Part shown: one piece after another, positions 43,016-51,253 of the stretch
Layout: the number at the start of each line of letters is the position of its first letter
How positions within the stretch are numbered: position 1 is the first letter of the stretch
Assembly: GCA_041941305.1 (NCBI GenBank)
Contig: JBGTQJ010000008.1
Span: 1-64,000 of the forward strand
Length of the DNA: 64,000 nucleotides
Direction: 5' to 3'
Origin: JANSWP01 sp041941305
GTDB lineage: Bacteria > Bacteroidota > Bacteroidia > Chitinophagales > Saprospiraceae
Program-made: the position numbers and the translations under genes
Notes under the pieces: model-generated
Databases searched by the model: none
What the model saw: the letters and a program-made list of their open reading frames with translations, nothing else
Told to the model about the DNA's origin: nothing

Positions 43016-43169
43016 GTTAAAATGTAAAAGGCAAAATGTAAAATGTAAAAGTTCACTAGTAGCATTGGTTCGACTTTTGACTTTTGACTTTTGACTTTTG
43101 ACTTTTGACTTTTGACTTTTGACTTTTGACTTTTGACTTTTGACTTTTGACTTTTGACTTTTGACTTTT
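43016..43169. repeat. GACTTTT heptad hairpin, copy 4, with 14 perfect tandem units
   Basis: Bases 43072-43169 are exactly 14 copies of GACTTTT. A shorter opposite arm (about 43016-43051, AAAATGT/AAAAGGC units) lies on the sigma side. The array occupies the divergent control region between the sigma gene and the PKD gene of module B. Such tandem arrays slip during replication. The rest of the 42967-43431 gap holds the PKD promoter motif. Confidence 0.95.
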
Positions 43170-43370
43170 AAAAATAAAAAACCTCCCTCCCCCAGTTACG
43201 TTTTTACAATTCGCTTCATAAGATGGTAAATTAAACAGACAAAGGGACTACGAATCCTCAAAATGAAATGGATAATGTTTCGTCTTTTCAGCGTTAAAAT
43301 AACACTGAAATTACGACACCTTTGTGCTATGCCTCTTCTCAAGAAGCCATTGGAAATTCTATAATTTTTT

Positions 43371-43394
43371 TAACCTGGCTGTTTGGCAACTGAC
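43371..43394 (+). promoter_or_regulatory. Candidate ECF promoter of PKD gene B
   Basis: TAACCTGGCTGTTT followed by TGAC, with the same AAC to GAC spacing (17 bases between) as the motif at 16534-16557 and a similar distance (61 bases) to the ATG. Confidence 0.45.
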
Positions 43395-43431
43395 TAATGT
43401 GTCCATAACAGCCTCTCTAAACTATTGTGTT

Positions 43432-43779
43432 ATGAAAAGTCAAAAGATTGAGCTTTTCCAAGCTATTCGTATTGCTGGTTTCTGTTTTTTGATGGGTTTG
43501 TTGACAATGAGCTTTAAGCTTTCAGTGGAAACGACCTGCCCAACGGCTAATTTTTCGGTGAGCAATAATGGCTGTACCGGTCCTTGCACTATTAGTTTTA
43601 CCAATTCGTCCATCAATGCAACCTCCTATCACTGGGATTTTGATGATGGCAATACTTCCACGGAAATGAATCCGCAACACATTTTCCAGGAAGCTGGTAC
43701 TTATAATGTAGAATTGCGCGCTATCATTGATGGTTGTGAGCATTCCTTTATTGGGATTGTAGATATTGCTACGGGCTAA
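43432..43779 (+). CDS. Small secreted PKD-domain protein (module B)
   Basis: Start at the ATG at 43432 (115 residues); the longer reading has no signal peptide. It has a hydrophobic signal segment (about 12-26), then a single PKD domain with the conserved YHWDFDDGNTS, HIFQEAGTYNVEL and DGCEHSFIGIVD. Compared with the module A protein, it has an extra cysteine pair (GCTGPC) near residue 42. It is divergent from the sigma gene and convergent with the helical protein, exactly as in module A. It may be the main output of the sigma factor, or the ligand that the TPR or beta domains of the module sense. Confidence 0.85.
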   Translation: MKSQKIELFQAIRIAGFCFLMGLLTMSFKLSVETTCPTANFSVSNNGCTGPCTISFTNSSINATSYHWDFDDGNTSTEMNPQHIFQEAGTYNVELRAIIDGCEHSFIGIVDIATG

Positions 43780-43805
43780 AACATGTCAACTTTTTGATAT
43801 TTCAG

Positions 43806-43945
43806 GGGCTGTATCATAAGCCTTAACTCGTTAAATTTTGCATCGATTGCCATCAAGATCATATACATAATTCGTTGATCATCAATATGCAAAGCCACTA
43901 AATTTTAGCACATTAAAGCCCAGATTTGGCTTTTGATATAAGCCC
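43806..43945. mobile_element. MITE-like element, GGGCTGTATC ends
   Basis: Terminal inverted repeats GGGCTGTATCATAAGCC (43806-43822) and GGCTTTTGATATAAGCCC (43928-43945) flank a palindromic interior (TTAAATTTTGCAT and ATGCAAAG arms, ATCAAGATCA and TGATCATCAAT arms). About 140 bp, no open frame. The ends match the element at 53384-53471. Confidence 0.65.
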
Positions 43946-43982
43946 ATTTTTGTTCTAAGTGTTTTGAATAATTAATACATCC

Positions 43983-45416
43983 TTATTCAGCCAACTCATT
44001 CACTTTTTTTAATATCCAATCTTTCAAAACTATTTTACTTTTAGTGTCAATTTGAGTCAAGAGAAAGTATTTCAATTTCCTTCTATCCTTATATTGAAAA
44101 ACACCCACTATGAGTTTTTTAACTAACATTATAAAATTCAAATGAGACTCTTTATGATACTCTGAAAGAACTTCACTTCTTCTCAAAAACTTTTCAAAAG
44201 CTTCTAATTGAGAAAGGATCAATTCATAAAAACTATCGTCCAGAAGAAACAATTCGTATAAAGTTCTTATGGCGTTTGCACGAGCACTTGGCTGCCATTC
44301 ATGAGAAAAGGCAATATTAGAAAATTGATTATAAGCATTTTCAAAATCATTTTGATAAAAATACAAAAGTCCACGGCTATGTGAAATAACATCTTCTCTT
44401 GAGGAAATATCAAGATAGTCTTTGTATCTATCCATAAAAGTTCTTGCCCAATTAAATTCCTCAGTATAACAAGCCATAACGACAATATTGTTAAAAACCG
44501 CCGGCTTAACTTTTTGATTTTCAAGTACTAAATCATTTTCCAAAGCCAATTTGTATAAGTCCAGGGCTTCTTTGTAAAATTCCGAATGTCCGATATTGAG
44601 TTGCCGAATAGTGTAATTGATCAATTGCGTCATTAAAAGTGATTGGTCAATTCTTCGCAATTGTTTAATATTTTTGGACAGGCTAATTTTCAATTGCCCA
44701 AAAACATCTTTCTGTCTTTCATTTTGATATAAGTCAAATAGTAATTCATATAAATCATAAGCAGGATTACTGGCAAGTTGTGTATCACTCAACATCTCAT
44801 TCAGGAATTTGATTTCGTACTGTTTTGCCATGGTTCGTTCGCGACTTTTCAGCTCGCTTCCGATGCGCAATTTGGCTAATAAATACTGCGCATCAATGCT
44901 TTCCATCAATCGAACAATGGTAGCATCGTCCAAAGAGAACTCCTGAGTGAGGGGATGAAAGTAATAATCAAAATCGAGTTGGGCTCGCTCAAAGTAGTAT
45001 TCCAAATCCCGGTAAGGCAATGCATCCAATTCAGCAAGTAAACTTTGGGTCTTGCGCTTAAATGGAGTCATGATATTTCGATTGCCCAAGGCTTTTAGTA
45101 GTATTTTCTCTCGGTTGAAAGATGTTCGCCTTACCTCAATGTGCACAAAGTACTCTTCAATGGCAGCAGAGCACTCTTTCATCGTAGTCCTCATTTTATA
45201 AGCGTTATAAGATTCTCCTGGAAATAATTTTTGGAAAACCAGCTCTTTGGCAAGTTTGGGTGAATCAAAATCCGGATAATATTTTCGGATATATTCATAC
45301 AGGGGCAGCAGGTTTTTATTGCCTGTAAAGAAGGGAGATTGAAGCACTTTTTTAAAGCGTTTCATCTCGGCGAGGTTCATCGCTTTGAATAAAGTAAGAA
45401 GTTTACTGCCAATCAT
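43983..45416 (-). CDS. About 480-residue all-helical protein of unknown function (module B)
   Basis: A 477-residue paralogue of the protein at 17033-18478, conserved over its whole length (N-terminal AMNxxExxRxxxxxQSPxF and KYYPDF motifs, LFPGxxxN, YFHPLT, MESIDAQYLLAKLRIGSELK, LYKLALENDLV, LYFYQNDF, SFEKFLRRSEV-like). It has no signal peptide or membrane segment and is presumably cytoplasmic. The second half has TPR-like helical pairs. I recognise no enzyme motif. Its fixed place at the end of both modules makes it part of the system rather than a chance neighbour. Confidence 0.85.
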   Translation of the reverse strand: MIGSKLLTLFKAMNLAEMKRFKKVLQSPFFTGNKNLLPLYEYIRKYYPDFDSPKLAKELVFQKLFPGESYNAYKMRTTMKECSAAIEEYFVHIEVRRTSFNREKILLKALGNRNIMTPFKRKTQSLLAELDALPYRDLEYYFERAQLDFDYYFHPLTQEFSLDDATIVRLMESIDAQYLLAKLRIGSELKSRERTMAKQYEIKFLNEMLSDTQLASNPAYDLYELLFDLYQNERQKDVFGQLKISLSKNIKQLRRIDQSLLMTQLINYTIRQLNIGHSEFYKEALDLYKLALENDLVLENQKVKPAVFNNIVVMACYTEEFNWARTFMDRYKDYLDISSREDVISHSRGLLYFYQNDFENAYNQFSNIAFSHEWQPSARANAIRTLYELFLLDDSFYELILSQLEAFEKFLRRSEVLSEYHKESHLNFIMLVKKLIVGVFQYKDRRKLKYFLLTQIDTKSKIVLKDWILKKVNELAE

Positions 45417-45752
45417 TTTTCAAAGATGCCTACACGCGGAATTATACTATTATATTAATTAAAACATTGGTTTTCAGTAATTTAATGGTTCTAATTTATT
45501 AGTTTTCATGTTTTTTTTCTACACAATTCAAAAAAAATGTCACATTATCTTATTAAATAATACGTTACTTTTAACTCGCATTATTCAATGCTTCTTGCCT
45601 AAAGACAAGTCAAAAATAATCAATTAACAACTCAAATTTAACAACTCACTCAAAGGCTATTTTCTAAGAATTCATTGGACTATTGCTTAAACATAGCTAG
45701 TCGATTCTAATAATAAATCTTACAAATTTATTTATAACATATTTCATTTTTT
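45417..45752. other. Divergent control region
   Basis: A 336-base AT-rich interval between the helical protein and the HTH gene. It must contain promoters for both; no hairpin, repeat or open frame stood out. Confidence 0.5.
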
Positions 45753-46109
45753 ATGAAATTAAAATTTGAAATAATGCCACCTAAAGATTTTGATCTAAAT
45801 GAATTTTTGGAACTGACAGAAACTCATTTATCTGATTATAGTTTGAGTAACGAATGGATAGCCAATCATCTGGGGGTGAGTGATCGACAATTGTACTACA
45901 AAGTAAAAGAACAATTGGGGATGACCCCACGCCAATACATCAATCAAAAGCGACTGGAAAAAGCCTATGATTTGCTACACTCCAAAACCTATCACACAGT
46001 GGGTGAGGTTGCCAATGAGGTCGGTTTTTTTAAAACGAGTTATTTCAGTGACATCTTTGAAAGGGCTTATGGAATTCGACCAAAAGAAATACTAAAATCA
46101 CAAACGTAA
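45753..46109 (+). CDS. Stand-alone AraC-type HTH protein
   Basis: A 118-residue protein consisting almost only of an AraC/HTH_18 DNA-binding domain: first helix-turn-helix with LSNEWIANHLGVSDRQLYYKVK, linker LGMTPRQYINQKRLEKAYDLL, second helix-turn-helix VGEVANEVGFFKTSYFSDIF, and end motif YGIRPKEI. No ligand-binding domain is attached, so it either responds through a partner or is the remaining output domain of a larger TPR-HTH or hybrid sensor. It is divergent from the helical protein of module B and may regulate it. Confidence 0.88.
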   Translation: MKLKFEIMPPKDFDLNEFLELTETHLSDYSLSNEWIANHLGVSDRQLYYKVKEQLGMTPRQYINQKRLEKAYDLLHSKTYHTVGEVANEVGFFKTSYFSDIFERAYGIRPKEILKSQT

Positions 46110-46250
46110 ACGCTTAGTTATAACGAAATTTGCAGAAATGGGGAGGTTTTTTATGCGGATATAGGGAATTTTGTTGCGATATTGCAAATGTATTTTATAT
46201 TATTTTTTTCCATTTCAACAGAAGGGTCAAAAACTATCAAACACTATTTA

Positions 46251-46388
46251 GAGGTTGTTTAAATTTCCATGATTGAACGAGAGAGAGCAAATTTTGCAGC
46301 CAGATGTGGGCAATCTGGCGAAAAATTTAACGAAGTGCAGGATAAAATTTGTCGCTCGCAGCCAATTGATGGAATTTTAAACAAGCTC
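46251..46388. mobile_element. MITE-like element, TTGTTTAAA ends
   Basis: Ends GAGGTTGTTTAAATTTCC (46251-46268) and GGAATTTTAAACAAGCTC (46371-46388) are imperfect inverted repeats, and the interior is also partly palindromic (GCAAATTTTGCA-type arms). 138 bp, no gene. The right end equals the left end of the element at 63051-63247 in inverted form. Confidence 0.65.
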
Positions 46389-46860
46389 TCAGAGAGGTAC
46401 TTGAATAAATCAGGCAATGGCATTGAAAAGTAATTATTCAAGATTATCAGAACCAAAGCATAATCATTTTGAAATGATAGGATACTGCGGTTCATTTTCA
46501 GGAGGGCAATACTGGGAATATTTTGCCTTCAACCACCCTTTTCTTACCCAAGATTATACTTTGGGTAAAGGCATCTTTGAATCATATTATAGGTAAACAC
46601 TAGAAAAACTACTGTGGTAGCAAAGTATTACTTGAGTACTGAGTCGATACATCAGTTTGCTCACAGTGGTTTGGTATGTCAATGGGAAAAATGAACCAAC
46701 CAGCATTGGTATGGATTCGCAAGGAATCCTATTGCAGTCATAAAAGCCATATTCCAAAACCGAAGATTGCAGGGACTACAATTACACTATTTCAATCGGG
46801 CATTTGCCATGATTGGAAGCAGTAAACTTATAAAATAACAATAAAAATTCAAAGATGCCG
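46389..46860. other. Interval without recognisable gene
   Basis: A 59-codon frame at 46417-46596 (plus strand) starts with MALKSNYSRLSE and ends in FESYYR; I find no family resemblance and no clear ribosome-binding site. A 7-bp hairpin (TACCCAA/TTGGGTA) lies near 46548. The interval could be decayed DNA or a non-coding transcript ending at the terminator at 46861. Confidence 0.35.
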
Positions 46861-46914
46861 CTGTCGGTCACCCTATTCCATTTTTAGTGAACAAGGGTGC
46901 GCCGACAGTTTTTT
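46861..46914 (+). terminator. Intrinsic terminator without an obvious gene
   Basis: Stem 46861-46874 with 46894-46908 (CTGTCGG/CCGACAG and ACCCT/AGGGT blocks), then six Ts. It implies a plus-strand transcript through the gene-free interval upstream, or serves the HTH gene at a distance. Confidence 0.65.
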
Positions 46915-46992
46915 AACTAGGTATGAAAACTGATTTCAAGTGAATTTATTTGGTCAAAAAAATTAAAAGTCAAAAAAAGAAGAGACTTGGTT

Positions 46993-47119
46993 TAAAGTCA
47001 AAATTGAAAAGGCAAAAGTTAAAATGTAAAAGTTTATTATTCTAACATTCTGACAATCAGTTATTTAACAACAAAAGTACTTTTGACTTTTACATTTTAC
47101 ATTTTAAGTTTTGACTTTA
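46993..47119. repeat. GACTTTT heptad hairpin, copy 5
   Basis: Arms of about 41 bases (46993-47033 and 47079-47119). The left arm shares more than 20 identical consecutive bases with the left arm of copy 3, so the copies are related by descent. It lies upstream of the beta-helix protein gene. Confidence 0.8.
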
Positions 47120-47226
47120 AAAAAACTCCAAAACCACTTTTTGTAAGACCGCAATAGATAAATCAAACCAAATAATCACACCTGGATCAATATAACCTTA
47201 TTTATTCAACTAAAAAATGGAACGAT

Positions 47227-50200
47227 ATGAAACGAACTTTACTTTTCTGTTTGACCTTTTTTTGCACTCTGGGGCTGATGGCTGCCAATTTTACGGTAGA
47301 TAGTACCACGGATGCCAGTGATGCCAATGCCGGAGATGGTATGTGTGATGATGGTAGCGGCAATTGCACCCTCCGGGCTGCCATAGAAGAAGCCAATGCC
47401 CTGGCGGGGGCTGATAATATAGATTTGCCTGCTGGCACTTATACCTTGACTACCAGTGCCCAGCTCACTGTGAGCAGTGACATCACCATCAGAGGAGCAG
47501 GTCAAAATACGACCATCATACAAGCTCATGCAAGTGCTGGTTCAGCCACATGGAGAGTACTTGGAATCACTACTGATGGGACCGATTTTCATTTACAAGA
47601 TGTAACTATCAGGCATGGTAGAGTCGCTGACCATGGAGGAGGACTGCATGCAGACCTTGGAGTAGGGGCTTCAGGTAATATTACCTTCTTACGGGTAACC
47701 TTTACACTAAATGAGACTATATCAGGGGGCGCACGTGATGGAGGTGGATTTTATTTGAACAATGATTTTACTTCCTTGACATTTACAGAATGTACCATTT
47801 CCAATAACACTGCTGCAGATGATGGAGGAGGGTTTAGACCTGATGGTGCTGTCGTTTTTTCTATGACAGACTGTATCATTTCAAATAACTCAGCTGGTGG
47901 AGACCCTACTGAGAATGCAGCAGGAGGAGGGGGGCAGTTAAATGCAGCAGGAGGAGGGGGAACTTTTACTCGTTGTACTTTTTCTGGAAACTCTACTACC
48001 AATAATGATGGAGGTGGCGTGAATTGTGCCAATGGTGACTGGACCTTTATCAATTGTGTTTTTACAGGAAATAGCACAACTTCTGGAAATGGTGGAGCGA
48101 TTAATATTAATGATCCTACGTTTGCTCCAAACAGCTTGAATTTATTCAATTGCACAATAGTAGATAACACCGCTGGTGGAACTGGGGGAGGAATAAATTT
48201 CGATACAGGAGCGGGTCAGGCGGCTATGACAAACTGTATCGTTGCCAATAATTCGGATGGTTCTGCCAATGATGTCAACTTTAACGACGATGCCAGTTTA
48301 AATACAAATACCACCAATTTGGTAGAAAATTGTACCACTTCGGGTGGTGGCTCCTGCCCTACCTTTACATACACCAGCGACCCAAATCTCACAGCATCAA
48401 CCACCTGTGGACTTCAGACCGTTTATTATCCATTAGCTCCCTCAGACGCCCTGAATAATGGTACCGCACCTGGTGGCAGCATTCCCACAGACGATATTTG
48501 TTCGATTACCCGCCAGGCACCCTATGACATAGGCGCAGCCGAAGGTGCCAATGGAGCCCTGGACCTCGATGGCACTGATGATTATGTGGACTATGGCGAT
48601 GTGGATGAGATAGACAACATCTCCCAGATGACGGTGGAGTTCTGGGTGAAGTTTGATATATTGGCTGAAAATGACAGGATAGTTTCTGACCACGGAGCTG
48701 GTAGTTCAACTGCTGGTTGGCATGTTGGTCTTGGGGGAGCCAGCACGGGAGGGAGCGACGACATTAAATTTACAATAAACCCCGACGGTTTGGGAGCCCA
48801 TCATAGTTATACTACAGGAAATATTATCTCCACAGGTCACTGGTACCACATAGCAGTTAAATGGGATGGCACCCAGGGCAATGATGCAGACAAAGTAGCC
48901 ATTTTTGTCAATTCAGAGGAACAATCACTGACTACTGGAAGTTCTTTGGGATCTGTCTTGCCTGCCAATACGCATAGCCTTGCCCTGGGTGCCAGGAGTG
49001 ACGGTACTGCCAATTTCATGGATGGACAAATCACAGAATTCCGGGTCTGGACAATTCTTAGGACCAATGCCCAAATTAGGAATAGAACGCATTATGCTGT
49101 AGAAGAAACGACGGCTGATCTGGAAATATATTGCCCTATCAACCACTCTGATGGCGTCACAAATATTGAAGATATTAGTAATAACGGAACCTCCACCCAT
49201 AATGGCACCTGGATGGGATCTGGCGGTGGAAGCAATACCACTTCCAATTTTGTTGATAGTACAAACCCCTTTGTTGATTTTTCGGGTACCGGTTTTACTG
49301 GAAATAATCGAGGTGTTTGGTCTGCCCTGGGAACTGGTAATGCCTCCAATGGCTCCGATGGTTTTACAATGACTGCGGGCACGGCATTGACAGACCCAAA
49401 TTGGGCAGTTGCTGGACATGATAATGGTGGTCCAAGATCCAACAACGATGATTTATTTATTTCTTCTGCTGTACAGCGTCTGGATCAAATCTGGGAGGTG
49501 GAAGTCAATGGGACTGTGAGTAATATGACCTTAAACTTTGATTTGGGGACTATCACAAATCTTCCTGCGGCGGGGGTCGCTTCCAACTATAGATTATTGT
49601 ATCGTTCAGGCACCACTGGTAACTTTAATGATGTGACCGTTGGCTCTACTTCTGTTGTAAATACCGACCAGGTAGAATTTACAGGCGTGACGCTTGCTAC
49701 AGGTTATTACACATTAGGCACCACGGACGCCAGTGCCAGTCCATTACCTGTCGATTTATTTGATTTCTATGTTATGGAACACAATGGAGCTGTCCTGTTA
49801 AAATGGAAAACCCTATCAGAAGTGGAAAATCGTGGATGGGATATTTTACACAGCACAGATGCCAGCAACTGGAACTGGATAGGGTTTGTGGAAGGAGCCG
49901 GATATAGCGATAATGAACTAAGTTATTCATATACACATCAGGAGCCAGTCAATGGCACGAACTATTATCGCTTGAAGCAAATAGATTACGATGGCTTTGA
50001 GAGCTATTCCCATGTAGAAAGTGTGGAAATAATTGTAGGAGATGAAAAAGCACAAATCCGGGTTGTTCCCAATCCCGTATATACTTCTGAGTTCACCTTG
50101 TATCTCCCTGAAAATGAAGCCTCCACAATTGATATGAACTTGTATGATTATTCCGGTCGACTAATTCAGAATAGCATTCTATCTGGCAATCAGGCTACTG

Positions 50201-50289
50201 TGGAAGTAGGTGATTTGATTCCAGGCATTTATATTCTACAGGTACAAATAGAAGGAGAAAGATATTGGGAGCGGGTGGTGATTCATTAA
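47227..50289 (+). CDS. Beta-helix/LamG surface protein with T9SS type A signal
   Basis: A 1020-residue secreted protein: signal peptide (1-20), a CSLREA-like segment (CTLRAAIEEANALAGADNI, about residues 52-70), then a right-handed parallel beta-helix with glycine-rich turns (GGGFxxD, NNTAADDGGG, GNSTTNNDGGG; about 75-400). A LamG/concanavalin-like lectin domain follows (about 445-625; VEFWVKFDI, WYHIAVKWDG, GQITEFRVW), then a Ser/Gly/Asn-rich region and a C-terminal type IX sorting domain (VVPNPVYTSEFTLYLPE and LIPGIYILQV). The architecture suggests binding or cleavage of a polysaccharide on the cell surface. No catalytic triad is evident to me. Confidence 0.9.
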   Translation: MKRTLLFCLTFFCTLGLMAANFTVDSTTDASDANAGDGMCDDGSGNCTLRAAIEEANALAGADNIDLPAGTYTLTTSAQLTVSSDITIRGAGQNTTIIQAHASAGSATWRVLGITTDGTDFHLQDVTIRHGRVADHGGGLHADLGVGASGNITFLRVTFTLNETISGGARDGGGFYLNNDFTSLTFTECTISNNTAADDGGGFRPDGAVVFSMTDCIISNNSAGGDPTENAAGGGGQLNAAGGGGTFTRCTFSGNSTTNNDGGGVNCANGDWTFINCVFTGNSTTSGNGGAININDPTFAPNSLNLFNCTIVDNTAGGTGGGINFDTGAGQAAMTNCIVANNSDGSANDVNFNDDASLNTNTTNLVENCTTSGGGSCPTFTYTSDPNLTASTTCGLQTVYYPLAPSDALNNGTAPGGSIPTDDICSITRQAPYDIGAAEGANGALDLDGTDDYVDYGDVDEIDNISQMTVEFWVKFDILAENDRIVSDHGAGSSTAGWHVGLGGASTGGSDDIKFTINPDGLGAHHSYTTGNIISTGHWYHIAVKWDGTQGNDADKVAIFVNSEEQSLTTGSSLGSVLPANTHSLALGARSDGTANFMDGQITEFRVWTILRTNAQIRNRTHYAVEETTADLEIYCPINHSDGVTNIEDISNNGTSTHNGTWMGSGGGSNTTSNFVDSTNPFVDFSGTGFTGNNRGVWSALGTGNASNGSDGFTMTAGTALTDPNWAVAGHDNGGPRSNNDDLFISSAVQRLDQIWEVEVNGTVSNMTLNFDLGTITNLPAAGVASNYRLLYRSGTTGNFNDVTVGSTSVVNTDQVEFTGVTLATGYYTLGTTDASASPLPVDLFDFYVMEHNGAVLLKWKTLSEVENRGWDILHSTDASNWNWIGFVEGAGYSDNELSYSYTHQEPVNGTNYYRLKQIDYDGFESYSHVESVEIIVGDEKAQIRVVPNPVYTSEFTLYLPENEASTIDMNLYDYSGRLIQNSILSGNQATVEVGDLIPGIYILQVQIEGERYWERVVIH

Positions 50290-50355
50290 GCAATCCTATG
50301 GAAGCAGCCGTTTTGAAAAATTTTCAAAACAACTGCTATCAAAACATCCTAAACC

Positions 50356-50658
50356 ATGAAGCTTTTACAAACACTTTTCAAAAAGCAGCCTCAGCATCAT
50401 TATGATGTTCATATATCTGGTCGGGTGCAAGATGTCTGGTTTCGTTCAAAAGCAAGGAAAATTGCCAAAGAGTTGAAGGTGAAAGGATTTATAAAATACG
50501 AGGGACCTGAAAAATTATATGTAGAAGTGGAAGGAAGGGAATCTGCTGTCCGGTCTTTTTTAGATTGGTGCCACCAGGGTCCTTCTCTGGCAAGAGTGGA
50601 TACTGTTGATATTACGAAGAATGATGTAAAGGGTTATAACCGATTTAGCATACTTTAA
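50356..50658 (+). CDS. Acylphosphatase-fold protein with altered active site
   Basis: A 100-residue protein with the acylphosphatase fold (HYDVHISGRVQDVWFRSKARKIAKE, GFIKYEGPEKLYVEVEG as key pieces; C-terminal GYNRFSIL). Acylphosphatases hydrolyse carboxyl-phosphate bonds using an arginine in the GxVQGVGFR loop and an asparagine about 18 residues later. Here the loop reads GRVQDVWFR: the arginine is kept, but a glycine is replaced by aspartate and another by tryptophan. The asparagine position (normally GWVRN) reads GFIKY. The protein may have lost activity or acquired another role. It lies 66 bases after the beta-helix protein and could share its transcript. Confidence 0.85.
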   Translation: MKLLQTLFKKQPQHHYDVHISGRVQDVWFRSKARKIAKELKVKGFIKYEGPEKLYVEVEGRESAVRSFLDWCHQGPSLARVDTVDITKNDVKGYNRFSIL

Positions 50659-50710
50659 TTTTAAATTTAACGTAAGGTTTGAGCTAAAGGCAGGTATTTT
50701 ATTTACGAAT

Positions 50711-50792
50711 AACCTGTTAGGTTGAACCTAGGCAAAAGTACTGCCAGGGTGTTTACATTCCCTGCTTTTTTCTAAGGACAACCTAACAGGTT
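50711..50792. terminator. Nested palindrome after the acylphosphatase gene
   Basis: Outer arms AACCTGTTAGGTTG (50711-50724) and its exact reverse complement (50779-50792), with a partly pairing interior (CCTAGGCAAAAG and CTTTTTTCTAAGG). A probable terminator of nested type like that at 11118-11236. Confidence 0.65.
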
Positions 50793-50910
50793 TTAATGAT
50801 AAGTTGTTGAAAATGAATTCATTGAAATCGAAACTTGCGTTAGTTAATTGTGTTCAGGTGTTCATGAAAAACCAATCTATATGCAAACCTGAATACACAA
50901 ATACAACACA

Positions 50911-51021
50911 ATGGAAGAAATACTCCTTTTCGGAATTCTCTTCATGGGTATCATACTACTCAACCCGGAAGTCCTAACCAAGTCACAAATGAGTAACGCT
51001 CAAAAAGAAGAAATCCTATGA
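50911..51021 (+). CDS. Small hydrophobic ORF, 36 codons
   Basis: An open frame of 36 codons (starts MEEILLFGILFMGIILLNPE) with one hydrophobic helix of about 14 residues and a polar tail with K, S, Q and E. It is followed after 83 bases by a good intrinsic terminator, which supports a real transcript. No family known to me. It could be a small membrane protein or chance coding within a short RNA. Confidence 0.4.
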   Translation: MEEILLFGILFMGIILLNPEVLTKSQMSNAQKEEIL

Positions 51022-51104
51022 ATACAGGTAGCGTTTTGGTGGGCTGAAAAGACAGCACCAATGCAATCTATTCAGCGATTAGAATATAAATAAGGTATCA
51101 TGAC

Positions 51105-51143
51105 GCCTCTTCCGATTTTGGGTTTGGGAGAGGCTTTTTTTTT
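51105..51143 (+). terminator. Intrinsic terminator after the small ORF
   Basis: Stem GCCTCTTCC (51105-51113) with GGGAGAGGC (51126-51134), one G-U, followed by nine Ts. Its right half is duplicated at 51232-51253. Confidence 0.8.
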
Positions 51144-51253
51144 ATTAATGCTACTATCCTGCAATCCTGCAATGCTACAATGGGAAGAATATCGTAGCAT
51201 ATTAGCATGGCAGCATTGTAGCATCAATAAAGGGTTTGGGAGAGGCTTTTTTT
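51120..51253. repeat. Octad-repeat hairpin flanked by 22-bp direct repeats
   Basis: Direct repeats 51120-51141 and 51232-51253 (GGGTTTGGGAGAGGC plus seven Ts) are identical. Between them are octad units in inverted arrangement: AATGCTAC, TATCCTGC, AATCCTGC, AATGCTAC on the left (about 51147-51178) and CGTAGCAT, ATTAGCAT, GGCAGCAT, TGTAGCAT on the right (about 51193-51224). Confidence 0.85.

Noticed and set aside
43072..43169. Tandem array as a CRISPR
   Set aside because: The units are 7 bp and contiguous with no spacers, and there are no cas genes.
46676..46825. Plus-strand frame of about 48 codons before the terminator at 46861
   Set aside because: Composition looks random (many S, K, I, H) and no ribosome-binding site or family is seen.
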